Below the pieces are notes generated by a model, which saw nothing but the letters and a program-made list of their open reading frames with translations, had not been told where the DNA came from and searched no databases. The translations under genes and the position numbers were made by a program. This document shows positions 43,096-52,090 of a stretch of DNA of 64,000 nucleotides, in pieces. The stretch is from assembly GCA_036480375.1 (NCBI GenBank), contig JAZGGI010000024.1:186001-250000 (forward strand), in the 5' to 3' direction. Source of the DNA: Candidatus Zixiibacteriota bacterium (GTDB taxonomy: Bacteria > Zixibacteria > MSB-5A5 > GN15 > JAAZOE01). Every line of letters begins with the position of its first letter. Position 1 is the first letter of the stretch.

Positions 43096-46000
43096 ATGTC
43101 GAGCCGTGGTACAAAACCAATTCTTTGGATCTTTATGGCGTTCCTGATTACCGTTTTCCTGACGTCATCTATATTTGGCGCGTCGGTAGGCCGTATTAAA
43201 GGAACCATTACTGACGAAAAAACCGGCGAACCGTTATTCGGTGTTTCCGTTCAAATCAAAGGCACTACAATGGGTGCCAAAACTGATTTGGATGGGAACT
43301 TCTTGATTCTGTCGGTTCCTCCCGGTACTTACACATTATCATTTTCATCGGTTGGATATCGAAGCGTTGATATGACTGATGTTGCCGTCAGGACTGACGA
43401 AACTGCCGAGAGAAATCAGCAGCTTAAGGAATCAGTCCTTGAAACCGGCCAGGTTACGACCGTTACCGGTAAGAGAAAGGGTATTGATTTTAACCAGACC
43501 GGAACGGTTACGGTCAAAACGGCTGAAGTCATTCAGGCGGCGCCCGTGGCCACGGTTGATGATTTGCTGGCGCGTGAAACGGGAATCACTGTTGACCCGC
43601 AGGGACAATTGCATATTCGCGGTGGTCGCGCCGGCGAAACCAACTACCTCGTTGACGGCGTTAGCTACTCCGACCCCCTTGGAGGACGAGCCCCCGTTGA
43701 TGCCGGTATCAATATTTCGTCATCGGCGGTATTGGAGCTGAAGATTATTAAAGATGGCTTTGACCCCGAATACGGCGAAGCTCTCTCCGGTGTCGTAACG
43801 ATTACTTCTCCGGAAGGTTCGCCCGAAAAAACTCGCTCGCGCGTACAGTTTTATACCGACGATTTCGGCAGCAAAGACCTTAATAAGTATTCCGAAAATT
43901 ACGATATCATTGAGTTCATCATGAGCGGCCCCGATCCTCTTTTAACCAGTCGCATTCTGCCGGCTCTGGGGATAGATTATTTCGAGGATAAGTCGTTTAC
44001 ATTCTATATGTACAGTCGAGCCTATAAAACCGATTCTCGGCTGGCATACTGGAAATACAATACTCCCGGCACCCGGAAGGTTTATCCGGACTATAGTATT
44101 TTGGGCCTTGACATACCGGAAAGACAGCAAAACACGTATAATCTCGATGTCACCCTGGCGTACGATCCGACCAGCAACATGCACGTTAAAGGTCTTTACA
44201 AGGGTACCTGGAGAAAATATACCAGCTTTAGTTGGGCTCATCGTTATTCCCCGGCCACGGCGGCTATAAACTGGCAAAATACCAAAACCTTTTCACTGCA
44301 AATGAAGCAGGTTCTTTCAAAATCGACCGACTATGAGATTAACCTGTCCTACTTTGGTACCGATTTTGTGCGGAAACCGGGCGATCCGAATCATCCCGGA
44401 AAAGGACTTGATCCCGATCAGTTCTTATTCACCGATGAATATGAGACCTACGATGATTTGAATTCAAATAATCAGTTTGACAGCTATGAACCGTTTTTAA
44501 ATATTTTCCCCGATTCGGTCAGATGGGGCTCCATACATGTCCCTAATAGGAATCCGTTCGATATCATCTTTTCGGCCGACGATCAAATTGGTGGAAACTG
44601 GCGAGCCGAATTTGACCTGAACAACAACGGCCTGCTTGACGCTTATGAAGGTGAGCCGTTTGTTGATATGAATGGCAATGGCATCTATGATATTGGTGAT
44701 CGTCTGACAAAAGATGTAAACGGCAATCGCACCTATGATGAGATTTATCGCGATGTCACTTCGCCGACTGCCACCACCCGCAGCGAACCTTATATTGACG
44801 GCGATTCTTGTCTTGGTGAACAATTTATCGACATTAACCGCAACGGTGTCTATGACCTGGGGATAGATAGATTTGTTACGGCTCTTGATCCCGAAATTAA
44901 TATGGATCTGAACCGGAATAACCGTTATAACGGCCCCAACGATCCTTGGGAGCCGGGTATTCCTTATATAGACTTTAACGATAACGGAGTTTATGATCCT
45001 CCCAATAATCGTTATGATCCGGGCGAACCATTTGTTGATTTAAATAAAAATGGCAGGCATGATTTGGGCGGTGACAATAATACCGCATTTCTGAATTACG
45101 GGTTTTTACAGTCGGGTTCGTCAAATGAATGGGTCCATGAGGAAGTAGATAGGTATACGGCCAAAGGTAACTTCAAAAAAGCGATCGGACGGGCCCACGA
45201 AATAAAGGCCGGTTTCGAGTACCGTAATGAAATGGTTGGCGTTTCGGTTATCGAAGGATTGCAGAGGCGAAACGACGATACTCTCGATAACAATCCGTAT
45301 TCCGGCCGCGGGCGAGTACGTGATTTTTATTCTCGCTCACCCAAAGTTCTCGTCCTCTATTTTCGCGATAAGATTGAGTATGGTTCGTTGGTCGCTTCTT
45401 TGGGAATGCGCGCCGACTTGTTCTTCCAGGCTAATTTAAAAGGCACGCCCACGGTTCAGGATGAAACCGGTCACAACATTCAGGATATCCGTAATAAGTT
45501 TTCTCCGCGTGTTTCCATTAACTACCCGATTTCGGAAAGAGCTATGGTGCGCTTCAATTATGGCCATTTCTATGAGTTGGCGGATTACGACAGAATGTTT
45601 AGAACCGCCAATCCCTTCCAGAGCGGAAATGTACCTGTTATCGGGAACCCAAATCTGGATTATACGAAAACCATAAACTATACATTTGGCGTTAATTACG
45701 CTTTCACCGATGAGTATTCAATTAAACTGTCCGGTTACTATAAGGATTACTTCGATATTATCGCGCAATCTACCTATGACCGCGGGGGAGTTACTCTCTT
45801 TTCATATTATGACAATACCGATTATGCCCGAGTCCGCGGGTTCGAAATGGAGTTAGCCCGTGAAGCGGCTCGGTTCATTAACGGTACGCTCAGTTATGAG
45901 TATGCTTTCGCCTACGGAAAATCTTCATCGGATTCCGAAAACTATCTACGTCTGGTTGAAGGTGACGATATCTCAATCGATGAAAATCCCTTAGGTTGGG

Positions 46001-46458
46001 ATATTCGGCATCGCATTGGTCTCTGGCTGCAATTGTACTTCACCAACCGCGATCATCCTAAGCTATTCGGAATAGGCATCCCCAATGACTGGGATATGTC
46101 GGTCTACTGGCGCTTCCAGACGGGATACCCCTACACCCCGGATCGTTCCTTCCCGAATATGGTTCTGGACGTCGGTGAAAGCCCGCTGACTAATTCAATG
46201 CGCAAACCCTCGACTTCAAATACGGATATTAAATTCCGTAAACGTTTTCGGATTTCGGGTATGCAGTACACATTTGAAGCTCAGGCCAATAACCTATTCG
46301 ATAATAAAAATGTTGTGGGAGTATCTAGATTTACCGGCCGCCCCGACACCAATAATAATCAAAGCGGTATCATTGGTGGAGGTACTGAATTTAACGCCTA
46401 TCCCGGCAACTGGGGACGCGGACGTCAAATAATTCTGGGATTTGGAGTCCAATTCTAA
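43096..46458 (+). CDS. TonB-dependent receptor with carboxypeptidase-regulatory-like domain and Ca-loop insertion
   Basis: 1120 residues from the ATG at 43096 (AGGAGGG 8 bp upstream; the frame is open from 43006) with a signal peptide (ILWIFMAFLITVFLTSS). Residues about 35-120 form a CarboxypepD_reg-like sandwich (GRIKGTITDEKTGEPLFGVS). A plug domain follows (about 150-245; DDLLARETGI, LHIRGGRAGETNYLVDG), then a long outer-membrane barrel ending in the aromatic strand QIILGFGVQF. Inside the barrel, residues about 454-660 contain eight DxNxNGxYD-type loops (DMNGNGIYDIGD, DFNDNGVYD, DLNKNGRHD), probably calcium-binding extracellular structure. It likely imports or displays a large ligand, perhaps oligosaccharide or peptide. 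First gene of an operon with the PorV-like and lipoprotein genes. Confidence 0.9.
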   Translation: MSSRGTKPILWIFMAFLITVFLTSSIFGASVGRIKGTITDEKTGEPLFGVSVQIKGTTMGAKTDLDGNFLILSVPPGTYTLSFSSVGYRSVDMTDVAVRTDETAERNQQLKESVLETGQVTTVTGKRKGIDFNQTGTVTVKTAEVIQAAPVATVDDLLARETGITVDPQGQLHIRGGRAGETNYLVDGVSYSDPLGGRAPVDAGINISSSAVLELKIIKDGFDPEYGEALSGVVTITSPEGSPEKTRSRVQFYTDDFGSKDLNKYSENYDIIEFIMSGPDPLLTSRILPALGIDYFEDKSFTFYMYSRAYKTDSRLAYWKYNTPGTRKVYPDYSILGLDIPERQQNTYNLDVTLAYDPTSNMHVKGLYKGTWRKYTSFSWAHRYSPATAAINWQNTKTFSLQMKQVLSKSTDYEINLSYFGTDFVRKPGDPNHPGKGLDPDQFLFTDEYETYDDLNSNNQFDSYEPFLNIFPDSVRWGSIHVPNRNPFDIIFSADDQIGGNWRAEFDLNNNGLLDAYEGEPFVDMNGNGIYDIGDRLTKDVNGNRTYDEIYRDVTSPTATTRSEPYIDGDSCLGEQFIDINRNGVYDLGIDRFVTALDPEINMDLNRNNRYNGPNDPWEPGIPYIDFNDNGVYDPPNNRYDPGEPFVDLNKNGRHDLGGDNNTAFLNYGFLQSGSSNEWVHEEVDRYTAKGNFKKAIGRAHEIKAGFEYRNEMVGVSVIEGLQRRNDDTLDNNPYSGRGRVRDFYSRSPKVLVLYFRDKIEYGSLVASLGMRADLFFQANLKGTPTVQDETGHNIQDIRNKFSPRVSINYPISERAMVRFNYGHFYELADYDRMFRTANPFQSGNVPVIGNPNLDYTKTINYTFGVNYAFTDEYSIKLSGYYKDYFDIIAQSTYDRGGVTLFSYYDNTDYARVRGFEMELAREAARFINGTLSYEYAFAYGKSSSDSENYLRLVEGDDISIDENPLGWDIRHRIGLWLQLYFTNRDHPKLFGIGIPNDWDMSVYWRFQTGYPYTPDRSFPNMVLDVGESPLTNSMRKPSTSNTDIKFRKRFRISGMQYTFEAQANNLFDNKNVVGVSRFTGRPDTNNNQSGIIGGGTEFNAYPGNWGRGRQIILGFGVQF

Positions 46459-46506
46459 TTATGAAAATAATCTGCCGTTTGATATAGAAGCAATGGGAGA
46501 ATGCGG

Positions 46507-47466
46507 ATGAAAGTTGAAAGAAAAATATCGGTATATAAACTTACCTTGTTATGCTTTGCCGTAATGTTAGCGGTCTATCTGCCGGCTGATGTTTACGGAC
46601 AGGCCAAGGTAGGTACCTCGGGGGCGAAATTCCTTGACATCGGCGTCTCGGCCCGGGCCATGGGTATGGGTGAGGCTTATTCGGCTATCGCCAATGATGT
46701 CTCTGCGATATATTACAATCCCGCCGGACTGACTCAAATGTTTTCCCGGGAAGCAATGTTTACTCATGTTGATTACTTCGCCGGAATAACATATGATTTC
46801 GGAGCTGTGGCTTTCCCGGTTGAAATGTTATCGGGTGTCATAGGAATCGGTTTTTATACGCTAAATTCCGGGGAAATACCTTATACGACTTATGCCTATC
46901 CTGATGGTACCGGAGAAATGTTTTTCGCCAATGACTATGCAGCCACACTCACCTACGCGCGCAGCCTGACTGAGCATTTTTCATTGGGTGTTACATTCAA
47001 AATGCTGGGTGAATACTACGACAATGAATCCGCGACCGGCTGGGCGGCCGACGTGGGAACCCTATACGACACCGGTTATCGGGGATTCAAGATTGCTATG
47101 AGTATTGTCAATTTTGGCCCGGATATGACAATGATTGATCAATCATATCCGCTGCCAATTAACTTCAAATTCGGCAGTTCTTTCAATTTTATTGAAAACC
47201 CGGATCACTTTGCGGTGTTTGCTCTTGAGGGCGCTCACCCTTCGGATAATCTGGAACAGTACAACGCCGGTTTGGAATATTGGTATCTCGAGAAGTTCTC
47301 CCTCAGAGTCGGAAATAGATTCAATTATGATTCCGATGGATTTACATTTGGCGGCGGTCTGAAATGGCCTCTGGGAGAAACCAGCGAAATTAGAATCGAT
47401 TACAGTTACCAGGATATGCACTTCCTGCGAGAGATTCACAGATTTTCATTTTCGATGGCCTTTTAA
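46507..47466 (+). CDS. PorV/PorQ-like outer-membrane beta-barrel protein
   Basis: 319 residues from the ATG at 46507 (GGGAGA 7 bp upstream; an ATG 6 bp earlier is too close). A signal peptide is followed by GTSGAKFLDIGVSARAMGMG and NDVSAIYYNPAGL, the N-terminal signature of the PorV/PorQ-FadL-like barrels, then regularly alternating strands to the end (RFSFSMAF). In Bacteroidota PorV shuttles type IX cargo. In this lineage such proteins are often next to receptors, and the many FlgD/Por-type C-termini in this window make a sorting role possible. That role is inferred. Confidence 0.82.
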   Translation: MKVERKISVYKLTLLCFAVMLAVYLPADVYGQAKVGTSGAKFLDIGVSARAMGMGEAYSAIANDVSAIYYNPAGLTQMFSREAMFTHVDYFAGITYDFGAVAFPVEMLSGVIGIGFYTLNSGEIPYTTYAYPDGTGEMFFANDYAATLTYARSLTEHFSLGVTFKMLGEYYDNESATGWAADVGTLYDTGYRGFKIAMSIVNFGPDMTMIDQSYPLPINFKFGSSFNFIENPDHFAVFALEGAHPSDNLEQYNAGLEYWYLEKFSLRVGNRFNYDSDGFTFGGGLKWPLGETSEIRIDYSYQDMHFLREIHRFSFSMAF

Positions 47467-47503
47467 GGAGTAAAGCATGTTTAGAAATTCTGGAGGATAT
47501 AAA

Positions 47504-49609
47504 ATGTCTGCGATTCGCCTGCCGATTATTCTGGGCCTGGCCGCGATTGTCCTGGCAATGATAGTCAATATCGGATGTGAACCCGACCGAACGGGAACGG
47601 CCACGCCAAACTCGGCACCGCAAGTATTTATGGTGAATACGCCACCCGATAGCGCACAATTCTCGCGTAACCCGGAACTAAGCTGGTACGCGACCGATAT
47701 AGATGGATACATCGCGTTTTTCCGTTACGCGGTTATAATTGATACCAACTTAATCCTGAATGGCCAGCTGGTAACACCGGAAGTATTCATTGAGCAGGCG
47801 TCTGACGCCGATTTTGGATGGGATTCTTTGGAAGTCGACCTTGATCATCCTCAATCCACCGCCACAATCAGGCTTTATGGAGATACCCTCGATCCGGTCA
47901 ATGTGTTCACCAAACAGTACTTCTTTGTCCAGGCGCAGGATGATCGAGGCGCCATGTCTGAAATTGAATATCGAATGTATTCGCGAAACAACCACTACCC
48001 CAATACGCATGTGGGTGGAGGTACCACCTTTATTAACGCCGTTGACGCCAATTCTCCCTCGCCCGGCGTTCGTATGTCATGGTGGGGAGCTGATTCAACC
48101 GACTGGGGTCGAGCCGATCCGCCGCTCGAATATGAATGGCGACTCTACGGCCCGTTCGATGAAGACGATGATGTTATCGTCAATATAGTCCAGGAAAACT
48201 GTACTTTTGATCCGACCACCAATAGCTATATCAACTGCGATGAATTCGATGTTCTTGACCTTTCGACGATTCCCGATACCGTTTATGTAAATGTCGGCAC
48301 TGAAGATAATCCGCAGTATATCGGTAAGGCACAACCAGTAGTCAGATCGAAAGGTCCCAATTATGCTAATGATAATACGGACGTTTGGGTCACTGATCGG
48401 GAAACGACGTTATATAATGTTTTCGAAGGGTTAGGCTTGGTTTTCAGTAGCAAGTATAAGTTCATTTTTTGGGTTCGCTGCCGAGACGACGGCTTTGTAC
48501 CCGATCCGTCCCCCTCATTCGGTCAATTTCTTCTTTATGAAGCGAAGTTCGAGCGCGATGTACTGCTATTTGAGGAAACCGGATATATCAGTACTGATGG
48601 CCGTTGGCATCCCCGGACAATGGACACGACTAAGGCGGTTTATACTAATCTGATTCATAATGCGGGCTATACAGAATTTGATACATTGCAGTCAGGTAAA
48701 GATTTTTTCAATAGACAAACTTTTAATAGCCCAATTTCCGGTGATGTTCTTGGTGTCAAAATGCCGGATCTTGTGAATTTATTGTCCCACAAAATTATAA
48801 TCTATAATTCTGATTTCGTATCCGGTGGCCCCAATGAATTAGGCTCCGGGGCGCTTGTTGGAGGCGGTTATGGTATTTATTTCGCTATTGACATGGGAGC
48901 AAGCGCGTTTATGTTAACCCGGAATATAGCCAACGCACCAGATGGAGAGAGTGAGCATTTTGCACGTTACGATAATATGAGTCCTGATTTTAAACAACAC
49001 TTCGGGATTAATGCCGTAAATGTCGAGGCCTGGCTTTATTATGTGGCCAATCCAGATTATGCATTAAACCCAATATTTACAGAGCAGTTTATCGGTGCTC
49101 ATTCTAATCATGAAGACTATCCGCATATTGATTTGAATTATGGTGAAGGATCGCTTTTGGACACTCGCTACCTTCGCTGGATGCTCAAACAAGATTACAT
49201 TTTTACCGGTTCGCCGGAAATTGGCGTTTGCGAAAAAACCCAATTTGCCGCGCCTCTTTACCTTTATCTCTCCAAATACGGCGATGAATCAAGATTCCAT
49301 GGCAAGGTTTGCGGCGTCCGACAGCAAGCTGGAGATATGAGAACGGCCGCGTTCCTGTTCACTCCGCTGGCGATGGACGAAGCTCCCATGCAGGAAGCTT
49401 TCAATACGACGATGGAATGGCTTTATGAGAAATTCGCGACCGGTGAGTCAGTATCAAGTCAAAGTCCCACCGGTCCTCAATCCTCATATGGAGATATTGC
49501 CGAACGTCGCGAAAGGATTAATCAATTCCTGAATTATCTTGATAATTTCGCAACTCCGGAAGAGAGAGAAAGATATGGCGTCAATATCAAACCGGTAGTC
49601 GTTAAATAA
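47504..49609 (+). CDS. Large lipoprotein with FN3-like domain, partner of the TonB receptor
   Basis: 701 residues from the ATG at 47504 (GGAGG upstream). The lipoprotein signal ends MIVNIGCEPDR. Residues about 25-140 are FN3-like (NTPPDSAQFSRNPELSWYATDIDGYI). A middle beta-rich part follows. The last 350 residues contain alpha/beta texture with DLVNLLSHKIIIYNSD and MGASAFMLTRNIA, reminiscent of a ThuA/GATase-like fold, ending in helices. I do not recognise a named family. Its position 37 bp after the PorV-like gene suggests it sits on the same outer-membrane complex. Confidence 0.8.
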   Translation: MSAIRLPIILGLAAIVLAMIVNIGCEPDRTGTATPNSAPQVFMVNTPPDSAQFSRNPELSWYATDIDGYIAFFRYAVIIDTNLILNGQLVTPEVFIEQASDADFGWDSLEVDLDHPQSTATIRLYGDTLDPVNVFTKQYFFVQAQDDRGAMSEIEYRMYSRNNHYPNTHVGGGTTFINAVDANSPSPGVRMSWWGADSTDWGRADPPLEYEWRLYGPFDEDDDVIVNIVQENCTFDPTTNSYINCDEFDVLDLSTIPDTVYVNVGTEDNPQYIGKAQPVVRSKGPNYANDNTDVWVTDRETTLYNVFEGLGLVFSSKYKFIFWVRCRDDGFVPDPSPSFGQFLLYEAKFERDVLLFEETGYISTDGRWHPRTMDTTKAVYTNLIHNAGYTEFDTLQSGKDFFNRQTFNSPISGDVLGVKMPDLVNLLSHKIIIYNSDFVSGGPNELGSGALVGGGYGIYFAIDMGASAFMLTRNIANAPDGESEHFARYDNMSPDFKQHFGINAVNVEAWLYYVANPDYALNPIFTEQFIGAHSNHEDYPHIDLNYGEGSLLDTRYLRWMLKQDYIFTGSPEIGVCEKTQFAAPLYLYLSKYGDESRFHGKVCGVRQQAGDMRTAAFLFTPLAMDEAPMQEAFNTTMEWLYEKFATGESVSSQSPTGPQSSYGDIAERRERINQFLNYLDNFATPEERERYGVNIKPVVVK

Positions 49610-49631
49610 TAAGAACAAAGAATTCTTAATA

Positions 49632-49667
49632 AAAAAAAGCCCGCCTTTACACAAGCGGGCTTTTTTT
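49632..49667. terminator. Bidirectional rho-independent terminator
   Basis: AAAAAAAGCCCGC pairs with GCGGGCTTTTTTT around a 10-base loop (49645-49654), placed between convergent genes ending at 49609 and 49681. It should serve both. Confidence 0.92.
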
Positions 49668-49680
49668 ATTGTCAATTTGA

Positions 49681-51804
49681 TTAATTATCAGGCCATTTCC
49701 TCATACAAATCTCAGCCAAAGAATCCGCTTGGCGATTTTTCCCCAGAGAGCGATACCCTGAAATTAAATTAATGAAAGCCTCCTTAAATTCCGAATCGAA
49801 CTCAATCGCATTTCGGGAAAATAGAACCGATTTATTAAACTCTCCATTGATTCCATAAAGATATCCCAATTGATAATTAGCCAGCTTTAGTATTCTCTTT
49901 CTCGCGGCTTGTTCATCTTCAATATTCTGCCTGAACGAAATCAATCGGCGGTGATTCGTTAAGGCGTCTATAGCTTTCAAATGATTATTAATCGCCTCCG
50001 ATAAACGTCCAAGATTAGATAAATACAACGCCTCTTCAAATAAATAAACAGGATCGCCATTTAAATACTGCCTGATAGCCTTGCGGGTTTCCTCAATGTC
50101 ATTTTTGACGGCCGTGTCGCTAATACCCTCTACCGCTCTTAAAAGATTAACGGCCGCCTCTTTGTAATAAGGCTTTATATTAAGGGCCGCATCGGCGTAA
50201 TATACAGCCGAATCATATTCCTTATTGAGAATAAATATTGCCGCCAGGTTATTTGCCGCTTCCGATGATTTGGGATTATAAAGCAACTCCATGCCGAAAT
50301 ACCGCATCGCTTCCCGCGTATTTCCCGTTTTTAAATATGTAATTCCCAGGTTAACATGGCCGTTTTCGAACATGGGATTGATATTTACCAGAGAATCAAA
50401 TCTTGCCCTGGCCGCCCGATAATCTCCGGCCCGCAAATATTGATTGCCACGGATATAAAGAGCCTGATGATTATCAAGCCTTGCCGTCGCGGGAGAAAGA
50501 TTGGATAATACAATTATCAATAGCAGCGTTGCCGCTATCGAAATAACGGATCGTGATATCAATTTGCCCGCTCGAAAATTCTCATAGACGATGTTGATGC
50601 CAAATCCGCCAATGATGCAAAGTATCGGAACAATCGGCATCCTGAAGCGCGAACTGATAAAGAAAAATGATATCGCCAGGCCATATATCGCAATCAAAAA
50701 GTATAAAGACATAACCGATTTACGCGCTTTATCAAAAAACAAAGGCACAATCGCCAATCCCAGGATGAATATTAATGGCACCGGAAATTTCGACAATACT
50801 TTATTGTCAAACACCGTCATTCCCAGCGGAATATTATTGGAAAATTCACGCCCGGAAAAGAAAAGTAACAGTTTCTTGAAATACAATTTTGAAAATTCGA
50901 CCGGATGCGATAAAATATAATCAAATCCTTTACTTAGCCAATATCTTGATTGAGCGCCATATTTAATTTCCTCTCCGGTTTCACTTCTCGCAACGTAATT
51001 GGCGTCATCAAGAGTCCACTCTCTACCAAAAGGCGGCAATATGGCCGATACTCCGTCGGCTTCAGGATTATTGCCGATATAAAAGTTTATGCCGCCCTGA
51101 TATGAAATCGGTATCAATTGACTTGAAGTGATGTAGTTAATGACAGTTACAGGCGCGATTGTAATCAGTCCCACGATAATAAATACGAATGCCGGTTTTA
51201 GATTTAACTGCTTAGTTTTTTCCCTTCTGGCTCGATTAAAATACCCGTAGATTATTACCGGTAAAAATACAAGTATGGTCGGCCGGGTGATTACCGCAAG
51301 TCCGAAGAACAAACCGGTCAATAACGGAAACTTAAAATCATGCCCCCTTAAATAAAAATAATAAACCAACATGGACAACAGGATAAATAGCGAATCTAAT
51401 AGTAATTCACCTTCATAATACGCGCTTAACGGATATGCCAGATAAATCACAGAAGCGCAAACCGCGGCCAACTTATTCGAAATCTTTTTCCCGATCATAT
51501 AAATAATCGTGATAGTCAAGCATCCAAGGGCCAGCTGGACTATTCGCACGAATATTAAAGATCCCGATGATACTTTTAGAAGTAAAGCAAGGAAGAAAGA
51601 ATAAAAAGGCGCCCGGAAATAGGGAGCATTGGTCAGAAAATCGCCCTGGCCAATGACCGTTGCCCATTTATAATGGTATAGCTCATCTATCGATAATGCC
51701 GCGATCTGATTGGCGTCCTGAATTCCCCAAAGAAGATATATCAATTTCACAAAAATCGATATCGCGATAATTATAATTAATGGCTTGTCAAATCGATTTC
51801 TCAT
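49681..51804 (-). CDS. GT39-like membrane glycosyltransferase with C-terminal TPR domain
   Basis: About 707 residues from the ATG at 51804 (MRNRFDKPLIIIIAI); the frame continues to a TTG at 51840. The first 440 residues have about ten membrane helices and the PMT_2/ArnT-like layout: an acidic first periplasmic loop (DELYHYKWATVIGQGDF) and APYFRAPFYSFFLALLL. Such enzymes transfer sugar from a polyprenyl phosphate to protein or lipid. The last 240 residues are TPRs (RAGDYRAARARFDSL, LGITYLKTGNTREAM, AANNLAAIFILNKEY). Acceptor unknown; surface glycosylation is plausible. No strong ribosome site is seen before the ATG. Confidence 0.85.
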   Translation of the reverse strand: MRNRFDKPLIIIIAISIFVKLIYLLWGIQDANQIAALSIDELYHYKWATVIGQGDFLTNAPYFRAPFYSFFLALLLKVSSGSLIFVRIVQLALGCLTITIIYMIGKKISNKLAAVCASVIYLAYPLSAYYEGELLLDSLFILLSMLVYYFYLRGHDFKFPLLTGLFFGLAVITRPTILVFLPVIIYGYFNRARREKTKQLNLKPAFVFIIVGLITIAPVTVINYITSSQLIPISYQGGINFYIGNNPEADGVSAILPPFGREWTLDDANYVARSETGEEIKYGAQSRYWLSKGFDYILSHPVEFSKLYFKKLLLFFSGREFSNNIPLGMTVFDNKVLSKFPVPLIFILGLAIVPLFFDKARKSVMSLYFLIAIYGLAISFFFISSRFRMPIVPILCIIGGFGINIVYENFRAGKLISRSVISIAATLLLIIVLSNLSPATARLDNHQALYIRGNQYLRAGDYRAARARFDSLVNINPMFENGHVNLGITYLKTGNTREAMRYFGMELLYNPKSSEAANNLAAIFILNKEYDSAVYYADAALNIKPYYKEAAVNLLRAVEGISDTAVKNDIEETRKAIRQYLNGDPVYLFEEALYLSNLGRLSEAINNHLKAIDALTNHRRLISFRQNIEDEQAARKRILKLANYQLGYLYGINGEFNKSVLFSRNAIEFDSEFKEAFINLISGYRSLGKNRQADSLAEICMRKWPDN

Positions 51805-52090
51805 TATACAAATATAGTAAAGCCCTGAAATATTCAGCAAGGATTAAACATGGCTCAATATGCAATAACTATCATTTATGAATAATTTTGCAGAACCGGG
51901 CAATTTTCAGGCATACTTCGACCTCAATTTGACCATTCCGATTAACTCGTTGTCGCGCAATAATATCGAGCACCCTGTAATTATTTTGTGCAATGATATG
52001 CGCATAGTTAATCCCCTAAAAATCCTCAAAATACGACGGCACATCAATTGCACGAACATGAACGGAACCACTTTTCAAGGAGGCAAGAAG

